A stretch of DNA of 16,443 bases from Campylobacteraceae bacterium (GTDB lineage Bacteria > Campylobacterota > Campylobacteria > Campylobacterales > Sulfurovaceae). The notes beneath the pieces were generated by a model. That model did no database searches, was not told where the DNA came from, and was given only the letters and a program-made list of their open reading frames with translations. Shown one piece after another: positions 6,750 through 14,525 of the stretch; within the stretch, counting starts at the first letter, position 1, and every line of letters begins with the position of its first letter. The stretch lies in the NCBI GenBank assembly GCA_027022775.1, contig JALVXO010000043.1, positions 1 through 16,443 on the forward strand, written 5' to 3'. The translations under genes and the position numbers were made by a program.

Positions 6750-7031
6750 CTACAAAATTTTTCCCTTTAGCGCCTCTTGCTCAATTTCTCTGTTAAAATC
6801 CCTATGAATAACAATATCTACCGGTTTATGCAAAACCCTTTCTAATTTTGCTAGTGCTTTTATTTTTTTTAGCAACAAATTGCTTTTTTCTTTGGCAATC
6901 ACAAACAAATCAATATCCCCGCCTTTTTTGTTTGGATTTAGGCGGCTGCCAAAAAGATATATGGTTGCTTCTCCAAAAATATCATGAATGGTTGTTTTTA
7001 TTATTTCTATCTCTTTGTCGCTTAATCTCAA
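6750..7031 (-). CDS. mntA: MntA-like minimal nucleotidyltransferase, HepT antitoxin candidate
   Basis: A 93-aa single-domain nucleotidyltransferase. The motif G28-S29-x9-D39-I-D41 (GSRLNPNKKGGDID) and a third carboxylate D72 in KPVDIVIH are the expected metal/NTP ligands. Characterised MntA proteins neutralise HepT by adding AMP units to the tyrosine of its RX4HXY motif. The start is TTG at 7031, chosen because AGAGGA lies about 8 bases upstream and no ATG fits. It overlaps the end of the hepT-like gene by 50 bases, strong evidence of a coupled pair. The GS-to-DxD spacing is 9 residues, where 10 is often quoted. It is followed by csx1 after 9 bases. Confidence 0.85.
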   Translation of the reverse strand: MRLSDKEIEIIKTTIHDIFGEATIYLFGSRLNPNKKGGDIDLFVIAKEKSNLLLKKIKALAKLERVLHKPVDIVIHRDFNREIEQEALKGKIL

Positions 7032-7461
7032 GATACTTTTCCTCTAATATTTGAGTGATGGCAATTAACTCTTTGCTTTTTTGAATAAATAAATTGATGC
7101 TTTCAATTACCTCATCTTCTTGCTGGGGATACTCATGAGCAATTTGGTTTCTAAACTTTCTAAGCTCATCCCAAGTATCGATATCTACAATTCCTTCTTT
7201 TTCTATCTCTTTTAAAATATCAAAAAAACTTTTTTCACTTGTATCATATCCACTAAATTCCAAATAAGCCCTAAAAATCTTACTTCCAAGCAAATCTTGC
7301 AATTTTGAAAATCTAAAAATAAGCGCATTTAGAGCAAACTTTTCTAAACTCTCAAGCTCATTATAGTTTTTTATAGGCAGCTTATCTTTTAAAACCTCCA
7401 AAGCTTCATTTATAAGCTCGATATGGGCTTTGGTTTCTTGGAAATATTTTGTTAGGCGCAT
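6982..7461 (-). CDS. hepT: HepT-like HEPN toxin candidate
   Basis: A 159-aa all-helical protein. R104-x4-H109-x-Y111 (RNQIAHEY) is the complete HepT signature RX4HXY: arginine and histidine form the RNase site and the tyrosine is the residue modified by MntA in studied pairs. The N-terminal part (FSKLQDLLGSKIFRAYLE) also resembles nucleotidyltransferase substrate-binding HEPN proteins. Its ATG directly abuts the stop codon of csm5 (TAA-ATG), and AAAGGA within the csm5 end serves as ribosome site. Its last 50 bases overlap mntA. Toxic activity is inferred, not shown; it could instead be a regulatory or effector pair tied to the CRISPR complex. Confidence 0.85.
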   Translation of the reverse strand: MRLTKYFQETKAHIELINEALEVLKDKLPIKNYNELESLEKFALNALIFRFSKLQDLLGSKIFRAYLEFSGYDTSEKSFFDILKEIEKEGIVDIDTWDELRKFRNQIAHEYPQQEDEVIESINLFIQKSKELIAITQILEEKYLEIKRQRDRNNKNNHS

Positions 7462-9114
7462 TTAATTACATTCCTTTAGCATACTTATAACTTCCTGGGT
7501 TCTTTTGTATTTTTTATCTTTTTTTGGTTTTTTACTATTTTCAACCCATTTTTTTAATTTAATCATTTCTTCTTTTAATTTTTGCAAAGCTTCACATTTA
7601 AACTCTTCTAAATCGCCTTTTTTGATAGCATTAAATAGTAAAATATCAATTGTTTCATTTGGATTTGGATTATTCTTTTGTAATTCATAAATTTTTCGCT
7701 CTAATGGAGACATTTTTGCTAATCTTTCTTGTTCTTCTTTAAGAAGTTTTTGCTTTTCTAATTCTTCTTGCTCTTTTTGTATAGCAATCTTTTCTTTTTC
7801 TTGGAACAACTGTTGCTCTTTGTTTAATATTTCTTTTTCGGTCTCTTCAAGTTTTTGTTTTTGTTTTTTTAAAAATATTTCATAATTTGAAACAGACTCT
7901 TTATATTCATTATCATCAATAAATTCACAATACAACCAGCCAATAAATTCTGCCGATTTTACCGCATTAACATTGCTTGCTAACCAATAAGTAAAAGGAC
8001 TGGAAACATATTTTTCTTTTCGAGAAAGGTTATTTCCGTTAGCATCTTTTTTCATTTGAGGGATAAATATTTTGCGATACTTATCAAGAGTCATAGATTC
8101 TGCACCGCTATGTCTGCCTATTCTTATTAAAAATCCATTACCATTTTTTGCCTTTTTTAAATAAGGAAATGCCCTTTGAAAATAATTAGAACTTATTAGA
8201 TTATTTTTACTGTTAGCCCAGTCCTTTTCTTCTTCAAATTTAGGAATATAAAAGCTGTTTGTTATTTGAATAATATCTTTTTGAATATATATTTTATCAG
8301 GTTGGTGAAACTGTTTTTTAGGGTTTCTAATAATTTTATTTATATTATTCAAAATATTTTTATCTATTAAATCAAAAATGGTAAGTTCCGCAACAAACTC
8401 ACTTAAAGGTGCGATAAATTCATATCTTATTGCAGTATTATCATTATCTGCAGTATTACTTTTTTTCTTTTTATTAACACCCCACTTTATTTCTAATTTT
8501 ACTTCTTTTGGTATAAAGTCAGATATTTTTAGTTTTGAAAAAGGATCTGTTTCAAATTGACCAAAGAATTTACTGTTAAAACGATAATCTTTAAAATTTC
8601 CTTTGGAATCTTTTTTTTCAAATGCAACTTCTTTAAAATCTCTATTTTGAGCCTCTTTTGAGAAAAAGGCAGTTTTAAGAGCACCTTTAAAGCTGCTGCC
8701 TGGAATATAAGGCATAAATGATGTTTTAATAGTAGGATTTATTGATAATGCATTAAAAACTTCGCTATTGTTCCCTTCTTTTTGTCTAACTCTACCCAAA
8801 GATTCATTATAATTTTTTTCAATATCTTCAGCTACGGGAACATTATATATTGAACAGTTTTTTGCTAGATTTTTAATATCCTTTCGCTTATAAAATAGTT
8901 GAAGTTCTTGGTAACTGTTGTTTTTAGAGACTATATTCATTAAATCTTTAATTTGTTGTGTATTTAACTTGGAAATCAATGTAGTATCATTAAAATAATA
9001 AAGCTGACCTTCATCAATAACATAGTTAGTTGGCTCATACAATTCGCCATTTCCTATGTGTATAGGAGAAATAGCAGTGAGTTTTAATTTATAATTATGC
9101 AGAAACTGTTTCAT
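7462..9114 (-). CDS. csm5: type III-A CRISPR RAMP protein Csm5 with long coiled-coil tail
   Basis: Csm5 caps the crRNA 3' side of the Csm complex and helps crRNA maturation. RAMP features are visible: AISPIHIGNGE (14-24), IPGSSFKGALKTAFF (137-151), and the typical LIRIGRHSGAESMT (329-342). At 550 aa it is longer than the usual 350-400 aa. The extra length is C-terminal: residues of about 411-468 are an almost uninterrupted Glu/Lys/Gln coiled coil, followed by a second charged helical part ending in a KKPKKDKKYKRTQE stretch. The ATG lies inside the end of csm4 (20-base overlap). It is followed without any gap by the hepT-like gene. Confidence 0.9.
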   Translation of the reverse strand: MKQFLHNYKLKLTAISPIHIGNGELYEPTNYVIDEGQLYYFNDTTLISKLNTQQIKDLMNIVSKNNSYQELQLFYKRKDIKNLAKNCSIYNVPVAEDIEKNYNESLGRVRQKEGNNSEVFNALSINPTIKTSFMPYIPGSSFKGALKTAFFSKEAQNRDFKEVAFEKKDSKGNFKDYRFNSKFFGQFETDPFSKLKISDFIPKEVKLEIKWGVNKKKKSNTADNDNTAIRYEFIAPLSEFVAELTIFDLIDKNILNNINKIIRNPKKQFHQPDKIYIQKDIIQITNSFYIPKFEEEKDWANSKNNLISSNYFQRAFPYLKKAKNGNGFLIRIGRHSGAESMTLDKYRKIFIPQMKKDANGNNLSRKEKYVSSPFTYWLASNVNAVKSAEFIGWLYCEFIDDNEYKESVSNYEIFLKKQKQKLEETEKEILNKEQQLFQEKEKIAIQKEQEELEKQKLLKEEQERLAKMSPLERKIYELQKNNPNPNETIDILLFNAIKKGDLEEFKCEALQKLKEEMIKLKKWVENSKKPKKDKKYKRTQEVISMLKECN

Positions 9115-10027
9115 TTTTAAACTCCAATGTTATAGGAATCGTAATTGCATATCCCTGGTGAACTGTTTGAGGCATAGATTTAGATATTGTGCCATCTCCA
9201 CCAAGACCTTTTCCAATGTAAAGTTTTGGAGAACCCTTGATAAGTGCAAAGCTATCTGCCAAAAGTATAGGATTTTTCCATACTAATGCATGAGCAAGAT
9301 AATTACCGTGTTTGCCGAAGCGTGTAAAAACATTATACCACACCTCCTCAAAATCTTGATTTGAAAGTATAGATGGAGAGAGTGTTATCATTGCATTTGC
9401 ATTTGGATTATTAAAGCAATACTCTTTAATCTCTTTAATACGGTATTTCCCTCTACCAACAGTTGCATCTTTACCTAATCCAGTTTTGCCTATTTGCTCT
9501 AAATAATTTGCAGCATCTTCTATTGATATACTTGCATCTAATGCTAAATAAAAAGTAGCATTTTTAATTGGATAATCGTAACGAAAATTAGTAAATGGAT
9601 CAAACCCTTTATTGGTTGTTGAGGTAATACGGTCAATACTATTTCTAACAACTATAGTTTCTTTAGTTTTATATTTTTTATCCATTTCGATTTTATTTTC
9701 AATAAACTCTTTATTGTAAACAAAATTATTCTCTTCAAGCTTTTGAATATTAACAATATTTTTTGCCTTAATAATCTTTCTCTTTTTTGGATTAAATTCA
9801 ATGCCAAAAAGAGAATCTGCAACTGGCGGCTTTTTAATACAGTTATCGGGCAAAAGATCACTGATTATTGCAAAAGGTTTTTGATTATAATCTTTTAACA
9901 GTGTTTCTAACTTGCTATTTCCTTTATTTTGAACTATCTGCCAACAAAACTGCCCAAAAAAGGTATCACCTTTTGGAATAGTTGCAAATGCACTCTCTAT
10001 TTCTATGTCAATACGATATAACTTCAT
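9095..10027 (-). CDS. csm4: type III-A CRISPR RAMP protein Csm4 (Cas5 group)
   Basis: Csm4 holds the 5' repeat-derived tag of the crRNA and binds Cas10 at the foot of the complex. The N-terminus KGDTFFGQFCW (19-29) is the usual Csm4 entry motif (a helix after the first strand), GKTGLGKDATVGRGKY (180-195) forms the central glycine-rich RAMP loop, and YIGKGLGGDG (270-279) is the C-terminal loop typical of this family. Length (310 aa) is normal. It starts 4 bases after the csm3 stop codon and overlaps csm5 by 20 bases, so translation is probably coupled. Confidence 0.92.
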   Translation of the reverse strand: MKLYRIDIEIESAFATIPKGDTFFGQFCWQIVQNKGNSKLETLLKDYNQKPFAIISDLLPDNCIKKPPVADSLFGIEFNPKKRKIIKAKNIVNIQKLEENNFVYNKEFIENKIEMDKKYKTKETIVVRNSIDRITSTTNKGFDPFTNFRYDYPIKNATFYLALDASISIEDAANYLEQIGKTGLGKDATVGRGKYRIKEIKEYCFNNPNANAMITLSPSILSNQDFEEVWYNVFTRFGKHGNYLAHALVWKNPILLADSFALIKGSPKLYIGKGLGGDGTISKSMPQTVHQGYAITIPITLEFKNETVSA

Positions 10028-10031
10028 TGCA

Positions 10032-10724
10032 TTATCCTTGGCTAAAAGGATCTATTTGGTCAAATTCCTCTTGTATTGAATTGCCATCCTGCTTCAAATC
10101 TTCAAATTTTATTTTTCCGTATCCTCTGCTTCCATTACCACCCAAACTGTCCATTTCAAGAAGTTTCATTCCCTCTTTAAGCAAATCTACCAAATTACTG
10201 TCATTTTCAAAAACTTTTACAGTAACACTAAATTTAAACTTAGCTCCACTTGGAACCCGCTCAGTCTGTCTTGGGTTATCTGCTTTAGAAGTGATACGGT
10301 TTATGCTATTTTCAAATTTTACCTCGGTTTTTATTTTTTCTTTTAATTCACAGTCATTAAAACTGACACGGGTAACACCTACTTTTTTGCTAAGCTCTTC
10401 ATCATCTTTGATTTCACCGCCGTTTCCAAAAAGCTGAGCAATTTTAATTGCATTATTTTTTTCTTTATCTGTGGGGTAGTTTTTAGTTACATTTGCAGGT
10501 TTGCCCTCGTTAATTCCCACAAGCCCCAATTTCCACTCTAGCAGACTTCTAATTTTACCTTTTAAACTACTGCCAGGAATATATGGATCATTGGTAATTG
10601 GATGCTTTATAACTTCATTATCGATACCGCCTATTTTCATTGTTGCATCACCGCCGCCAATATGCAAACCGCTTTTAAGTTTAATTGTTCCAGTAATAGT
10701 TGTGATATTAATAAGTCTTTCCAT
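10032..10724 (-). CDS. csm3: type III-A CRISPR RAMP protein Csm3, target-RNA nuclease (Cas7 group)
   Basis: Csm3 forms the repeated backbone that binds the crRNA spacer and cuts target RNA at 6-base intervals. GLHIGGGDATMKIGGIDN (19-36) contains D35, which aligns with catalytic D33 of Streptococcus thermophilus Csm3, so RNA cutting should be intact. PGSSLKGK (50-57) and GGNGSRGYGK (195-204) are the RAMP loops; NRITSKADNPRQTERVP (142-158) matches the thumb-loop region. Length 230 aa is typical. It follows csm2 after 10 bases. Sequence composition is slightly less AT-rich than that of cas10, but it belongs to the same block. Confidence 0.95.
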   Translation of the reverse strand: MERLINITTITGTIKLKSGLHIGGGDATMKIGGIDNEVIKHPITNDPYIPGSSLKGKIRSLLEWKLGLVGINEGKPANVTKNYPTDKEKNNAIKIAQLFGNGGEIKDDEELSKKVGVTRVSFNDCELKEKIKTEVKFENSINRITSKADNPRQTERVPSGAKFKFSVTVKVFENDSNLVDLLKEGMKLLEMDSLGGNGSRGYGKIKFEDLKQDGNSIQEEFDQIDPFSQG

Positions 10725-10734
10725 TTATCTTTCC

Positions 10735-11187
10735 TTATTTAGATTTTTTAGCTCTTAAAAATCCCATAACAGCTTCAAAAAGCAACTTGAAAGTTTTAAA
10801 ACTTTCTGCATCTTCAACCTGATTTAGTGAATACTTAATAAAATTTACAAAATTTTTATCCACTTTTTTACGACCCAAAGCATAAGAAACTTTAGAATTC
10901 AACATTAAAATAAGAGGTTCCCTTACTTTAAAAGCACTGTTTTTATCATCACTTGTCTCTATCTCTTCATAAAAATCATTCACTTCATCATAAAAGCGTC
11001 TAATTTGTGTATAACTGTTTGTATCTTTATCAGCTTGCGATAATATTGTCGCTATATTTTCCGCTTTTGTATTAAATAGATTTTTATCTATTTCTCCATT
11101 TATTTCAAAAGCTACATCCTGTGTATTAATTTGTGTTGAACTGGAATTTTCTCTTTGTAAATTTCGTCTATTTTGTCTGTTTGGCAT
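10735..11187 (-). CDS. csm2: type III-A CRISPR small subunit Csm2
   Basis: Csm2 is the small helical filament subunit of the Csm complex. TQIRRFYDE (60-68) and LILMLNSKVSYALGR (92-106) are recognisable family motifs. The start at 11187 is chosen over in-frame upstream ATGs (up to 11262) because GAGGAGA lies just before it and the family begins around here; the longer version would overlap cas10 much further. The chosen start still overlaps cas10 by 20 bases. The N-terminal 55 residues are polar, low in complexity and probably disordered. Length 150 aa is normal. Confidence 0.9.
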   Translation of the reverse strand: MPNRQNRRNLQRENSSSTQINTQDVAFEINGEIDKNLFNTKAENIATILSQADKDTNSYTQIRRFYDEVNDFYEEIETSDDKNSAFKVREPLILMLNSKVSYALGRKKVDKNFVNFIKYSLNQVEDAESFKTFKLLFEAVMGFLRAKKSK

Positions 11188-13576
11188 TTTTTCTCTCCTC
11201 ATATAAGTTTGTAAATATAGCAACTTCATAACTTTTGCCATATTTTTGGATATCATTTCCAATTTGTGTTATCATATCTTCAGCCTCCTTTTTTAACTCT
11301 TTATTTTTCTTGCCTATTTTATCTACAACATTCCTATATCCTATATATCTAAGTTTTGATTTCCAAAGAGTATTTTCTATAATTTTATCTTCTTCTTTCA
11401 TACGGGATAATTCAATTAAAGAGTAAATAAAACCTGTACTTAAATTAAATTTCTCTTTTTGTTCCTTCAGATATTCGGACTTATCTAACAATGTTAAGAA
11501 ATTTGGATACAAAATATTATTATGAAAAACTCTAACCGTATTTTTCTCTTTTGTTTTTTTTGCCTCTTCAAGCTGTTCTTCACTTTCTCTGGCTTGAAAA
11601 CCAACCGGCGTTGAAGGTTTAACCATAGTAATAGAAGCACTAAAACTCATTTTGCTTTGTTCAGAAATAAAATATTCATTAAATTTTGTTTTAAATAGTT
11701 TTGCAAAATCAAATATTTCACTCCAAGCACCAATCAAAAAAAGATCATCACCTCCGGCAAACACGGTATATATATTTGGAAACTCTTTTTTTAATAAATA
11801 TGGCAAATTGATTGTAAAGAAGTTATTTATTAATCTTGAAACCATATTATATTTTGCAAAATTCGGTTTTTCACTATTTGGAAGCTTCTCAATAAATATC
11901 GCTCCGAGATTATCAATATCAGCTTTAAAAACTGCAAGCGCATCTATTCCTTTAGCATTTTTTGCAATCTCTTCAAATGTTTTTGGCACCTCTATTCCAT
12001 TTTCATCCAGTTTTGTCGGAATATATGCTTTAAATGTGCGCTTTGGGTAACCTGTAAATATATTACCATTTTCATCAGATAGCGCATAATCATAAACTAT
12101 TTCATACGGTTTGTTGTTATAATTGTATTCTATTTGATAGCCAAATATATCAAATTCTTTGGATTCTGACTCTTTTTTATTTTTATAAATATAAATTCTA
12201 TTATTTTTAGAATTTGCCAATTTTGCGCCAAGAGTTTTGTAACTATTGCATATTTTGCATAAATCCTCTTCCACAATAGGTCTAATATTACATGAAACAC
12301 ATATTTTACTCTCTTTGAGTTCATCTAAATAGTGAGTAAAAATAGGATTATTTAAATTTTTTAAATCAAATTTTCTGCTTTTGACATCTTCAAGTTTAAA
12401 ATGTATGATTTTTTGTAACTCTTTTAATTTTTTGTGCGTAAAGTCATTACAACTAGCTTCTGTATAGACAATACCTATACCAGATTCACCAAAAGTATGC
12501 TTTAAAAACCATTCATTAAAACTCTTTTTTAATTGTTCTAATTTTTCAACTGTGGCTGGTGTATTGTCTGCAATAATCATAAATTTACCAGCTATATTTT
12601 GAATTATTGAAGTAGAAGATAATTCCAACTCCTGAACAATTTTTAACGCTGCTAATTCTGTTATAATAGAAACCATTGCAGACTTACCACGCAATGTTTT
12701 GGCTAAAGATTTATTGTTTTCAACTGAACTTGAAAAAATAAATTTCTGAATGCCAAAAAAATCTCCTGCAATAACAAGAAATTTTTTCTTATCCCATTCT
12801 TCTTTGGCATTAATATCTATATCTTTTTTATTTTCAATATCTTTATAATGATATTTATACAAAGCTGTTGCGAAAGCTGAAGTAGATTTTAAATGGTCAT
12901 AAAGACTAACATTCGGTTTTGTTCCAAATGCAGTTGCAGAAGGAATAAAAGTTGTATAAATCTCTAGTAAAGAGTCGATTTTCTCTAACAGATTTCCTTT
13001 TTTTATCTTTTTGGCATCTTCTAAAAAAGATTTGTATAATTTTTTATATTCAGATATAGAATCGTTGTTGCTAATAGTTTTGTCAGAAACTGTTTCTGTT
13101 AAAATTTCTTTGGAATTAACAGATTGAAGCTTGTAGCGATATATATTTTCTTGTGAATCAAAATCTCCAAAAGGAACAACAAGCCTTGATTGTAGATAAT
13201 TTTTATTATCTTCACTTTGATTATACTCTTTAAAACTTTCTCTCTCAAATCCGCTAGAAACTCTATCTGCAACAGCAATTATCCACTGCAAAAGAGTTTG
13301 GGGCTTATGATGCATAGCTGCAGCATTTATAAATGAATCATCCCCACTAAAAGGTTTTTTATTAAGTTTTTCTTTAGATAAAATTCCTAAATTTTCTAAA
13401 TCATCTATTATTTTACCTGTAAAAAGTGTATGCTGATGGGTAAAATAATTACCATCTTTCACAAAAGGACAATATAATTGCAAATTACCATCATCTTTAT
13501 CTAATCCAGCTCTTTGCCCAAACTTCCCAATATCATGCAAAAGTGCTGCTAAAGCTATTAAATCTGTATCTTTCAT
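11168..13576 (-). CDS. cas10: type III-A CRISPR large subunit Cas10/Csm1 with HD and cyclase motifs
   Basis: The signature subunit of type III systems, 802 aa. The N-terminal HD nuclease has H14-D15 (LLHDIGKF), H89-H90 and ADRVSSG (103-109), so single-strand DNA cutting is likely intact. A zinc finger has C426, C429, C440 and C443. The palm domain has KADIDNLG (551-558) and GGDD at 608-611, the active site for cyclic oligoadenylate synthesis, which would feed the CARF protein at the operon end. The start overlaps the cas6 stop as ATGA, with GAGGAG 6 bases before it. Both active sites are intact, so this is not a degenerate locus. Confidence 0.96.
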   Translation of the reverse strand: MKDTDLIALAALLHDIGKFGQRAGLDKDDGNLQLYCPFVKDGNYFTHQHTLFTGKIIDDLENLGILSKEKLNKKPFSGDDSFINAAAMHHKPQTLLQWIIAVADRVSSGFERESFKEYNQSEDNKNYLQSRLVVPFGDFDSQENIYRYKLQSVNSKEILTETVSDKTISNNDSISEYKKLYKSFLEDAKKIKKGNLLEKIDSLLEIYTTFIPSATAFGTKPNVSLYDHLKSTSAFATALYKYHYKDIENKKDIDINAKEEWDKKKFLVIAGDFFGIQKFIFSSSVENNKSLAKTLRGKSAMVSIITELAALKIVQELELSSTSIIQNIAGKFMIIADNTPATVEKLEQLKKSFNEWFLKHTFGESGIGIVYTEASCNDFTHKKLKELQKIIHFKLEDVKSRKFDLKNLNNPIFTHYLDELKESKICVSCNIRPIVEEDLCKICNSYKTLGAKLANSKNNRIYIYKNKKESESKEFDIFGYQIEYNYNNKPYEIVYDYALSDENGNIFTGYPKRTFKAYIPTKLDENGIEVPKTFEEIAKNAKGIDALAVFKADIDNLGAIFIEKLPNSEKPNFAKYNMVSRLINNFFTINLPYLLKKEFPNIYTVFAGGDDLFLIGAWSEIFDFAKLFKTKFNEYFISEQSKMSFSASITMVKPSTPVGFQARESEEQLEEAKKTKEKNTVRVFHNNILYPNFLTLLDKSEYLKEQKEKFNLSTGFIYSLIELSRMKEEDKIIENTLWKSKLRYIGYRNVVDKIGKKNKELKKEAEDMITQIGNDIQKYGKSYEVAIFTNLYEERKNAKQTK

Positions 13577-14400
13577 TTTATCTCCTCAATCTCAATCTTT
13601 CCAAGTCCCATTACAGTTTGTTTTCCGGCTCCTATTAGTTCGCCTAGTTTAAGTAGGTTGTAGCTTTCTTTGTCTATGTTTGTTACTGCCATTTCGCCAA
13701 TAAGACCGTCTATGTTTAGGGTCTGTTTTTGGCGGGAGCTTTTGCGGCGGAGCTGTTTGTATTGGAGCAGTTTTAGTGTTGTATCAGACTGCGGGGTGTA
13801 TGGGAGGGTGTAAACTCTATTGCCGGTTTTTAACTCTTGCTCTCTTTGGTAGATAGAGCGTAAAATATCTTGGAGTTCTAAATTGTCTCTTAAAAGGCGG
13901 TTCTGTTTTTTTATTCTTAATGGTGTAATTAATTTAATTTTTACATTTTTTGCAGCCAGACCGGTTTTAAAAACTTTTGGCTCTATAGCAACAGAGCCAA
14001 ATTCGCCGTTTTCAAACACTTTTATTCCGTTGACAAATATTTCTGCTTTTTCAAAAGTGTAGTTTTGCCTGGTTAACCCTATTTCTGTTAAAACTTTATG
14101 CAGTGCGCTTAAAATGTAGGGCAGTTTTTCGCATGCATTTTCAAAAAGGTAAAGGGCAAAGTCGAAATTTTCGCTTGCTAAATTTATATCAAATCTAAAT
14201 TGGTGGAAGTTATTCTTTTTTTCATAAAAATCGTAATATAAGCAGTTGTTACAGGCAAAACACTCTTCGCAATTGTAGCTTGGGTTTATACAGGTGACTC
14301 TTTTTAAAGCAAACCCCAAAGCTCCGCGCAGCATAGAACCCATAAAATAAGGAGGCTTTATTGTTGAATTGCTTTTGACTTCTATTTTGTAATATCTCAA
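13573..14400 (-). CDS. cas6: CRISPR pre-crRNA endoribonuclease Cas6
   Basis: Cas6 cuts CRISPR repeat RNA to give crRNAs with an 8-base 5' tag. PPYFMGSMLRGALGFALK (16-33) is the N-terminal RAMP entry motif and GAGKQTVMGLGK (257-268) the C-terminal glycine-rich loop. Five cysteines (C37, C44, C47, C50, C53) near the N-terminus form a possible metal site, a feature seen in the PF10040-type Cas6 group. The start is TTG at 14400, after AAGGA. The gene overlaps cas10 by 4 bases (ATGA). Its base composition, about 38% GC in sampled rows, resembles the chromosome rather than the AT-rich csm genes. The catalytic histidine could not be assigned; H66 is a candidate. Confidence 0.9.
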   Translation of the reverse strand: MRYYKIEVKSNSTIKPPYFMGSMLRGALGFALKRVTCINPSYNCEECFACNNCLYYDFYEKKNNFHQFRFDINLASENFDFALYLFENACEKLPYILSALHKVLTEIGLTRQNYTFEKAEIFVNGIKVFENGEFGSVAIEPKVFKTGLAAKNVKIKLITPLRIKKQNRLLRDNLELQDILRSIYQREQELKTGNRVYTLPYTPQSDTTLKLLQYKQLRRKSSRQKQTLNIDGLIGEMAVTNIDKESYNLLKLGELIGAGKQTVMGLGKIEIEEIK

Positions 14401-14434
14401 CTTAAATCCTTAAAATCAGGATAATTATCTCTGC

Positions 14435-14443
14435 ATTATATCA
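14435..14443 (-). promoter_or_regulatory. extended -10 promoter of the cas/csm operon
   Basis: On the minus strand TGATATAAT is an extended -10 about 35 bases before the TTG start of cas6; transcription would begin near 14428. A TTGACC lies only 11 bases upstream, too close to serve as its -35. The gap between cpsB and cas6 (125 bases) is the only space for a promoter before the 8.9-kb operon, because every later junction is 10 bases or less. Confidence 0.55.
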
Positions 14444-14525
14444 CAAAAAAAGGTCAAAAACCGTCGAGAAAGAAGGTTTTTTATATTTTTTTATAAATTT
14501 TTTTCAAAATACAAATTACAAAAAT

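Noticed and set aside
9982..10758. Plus-strand open frames opposite csm3 and other csm genes
   Set aside because: They are antisense to strongly supported RAMP genes, are rich in Ser/Leu/Phe as expected for the complement of Lys/Glu-rich AT-rich genes, and lack ribosome sites.
11188..11262. Longer csm2 start
   Set aside because: Ribosome site GAGGAGA precedes 11187, and the extra residues would overlap cas10 by 95 bases without matching the family.
14451..14456. TTGACC as the -35 of the cas operon promoter
   Set aside because: Spacing to TATAAT is about 11 bases, too short for sigma70.
14456..14482. AAAAACC/GGTTTTT stem downstream of cpsB as a terminator
   Set aside because: Only two GC pairs and a 12-base loop; the T-rich tail is broken. 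It may still slow transcription, but the support is too weak to list.
14401..14525. CRISPR leader or array next to cas6
   Set aside because: No repeated unit of 20 or more bases is visible in this gap or at 5438-5504.
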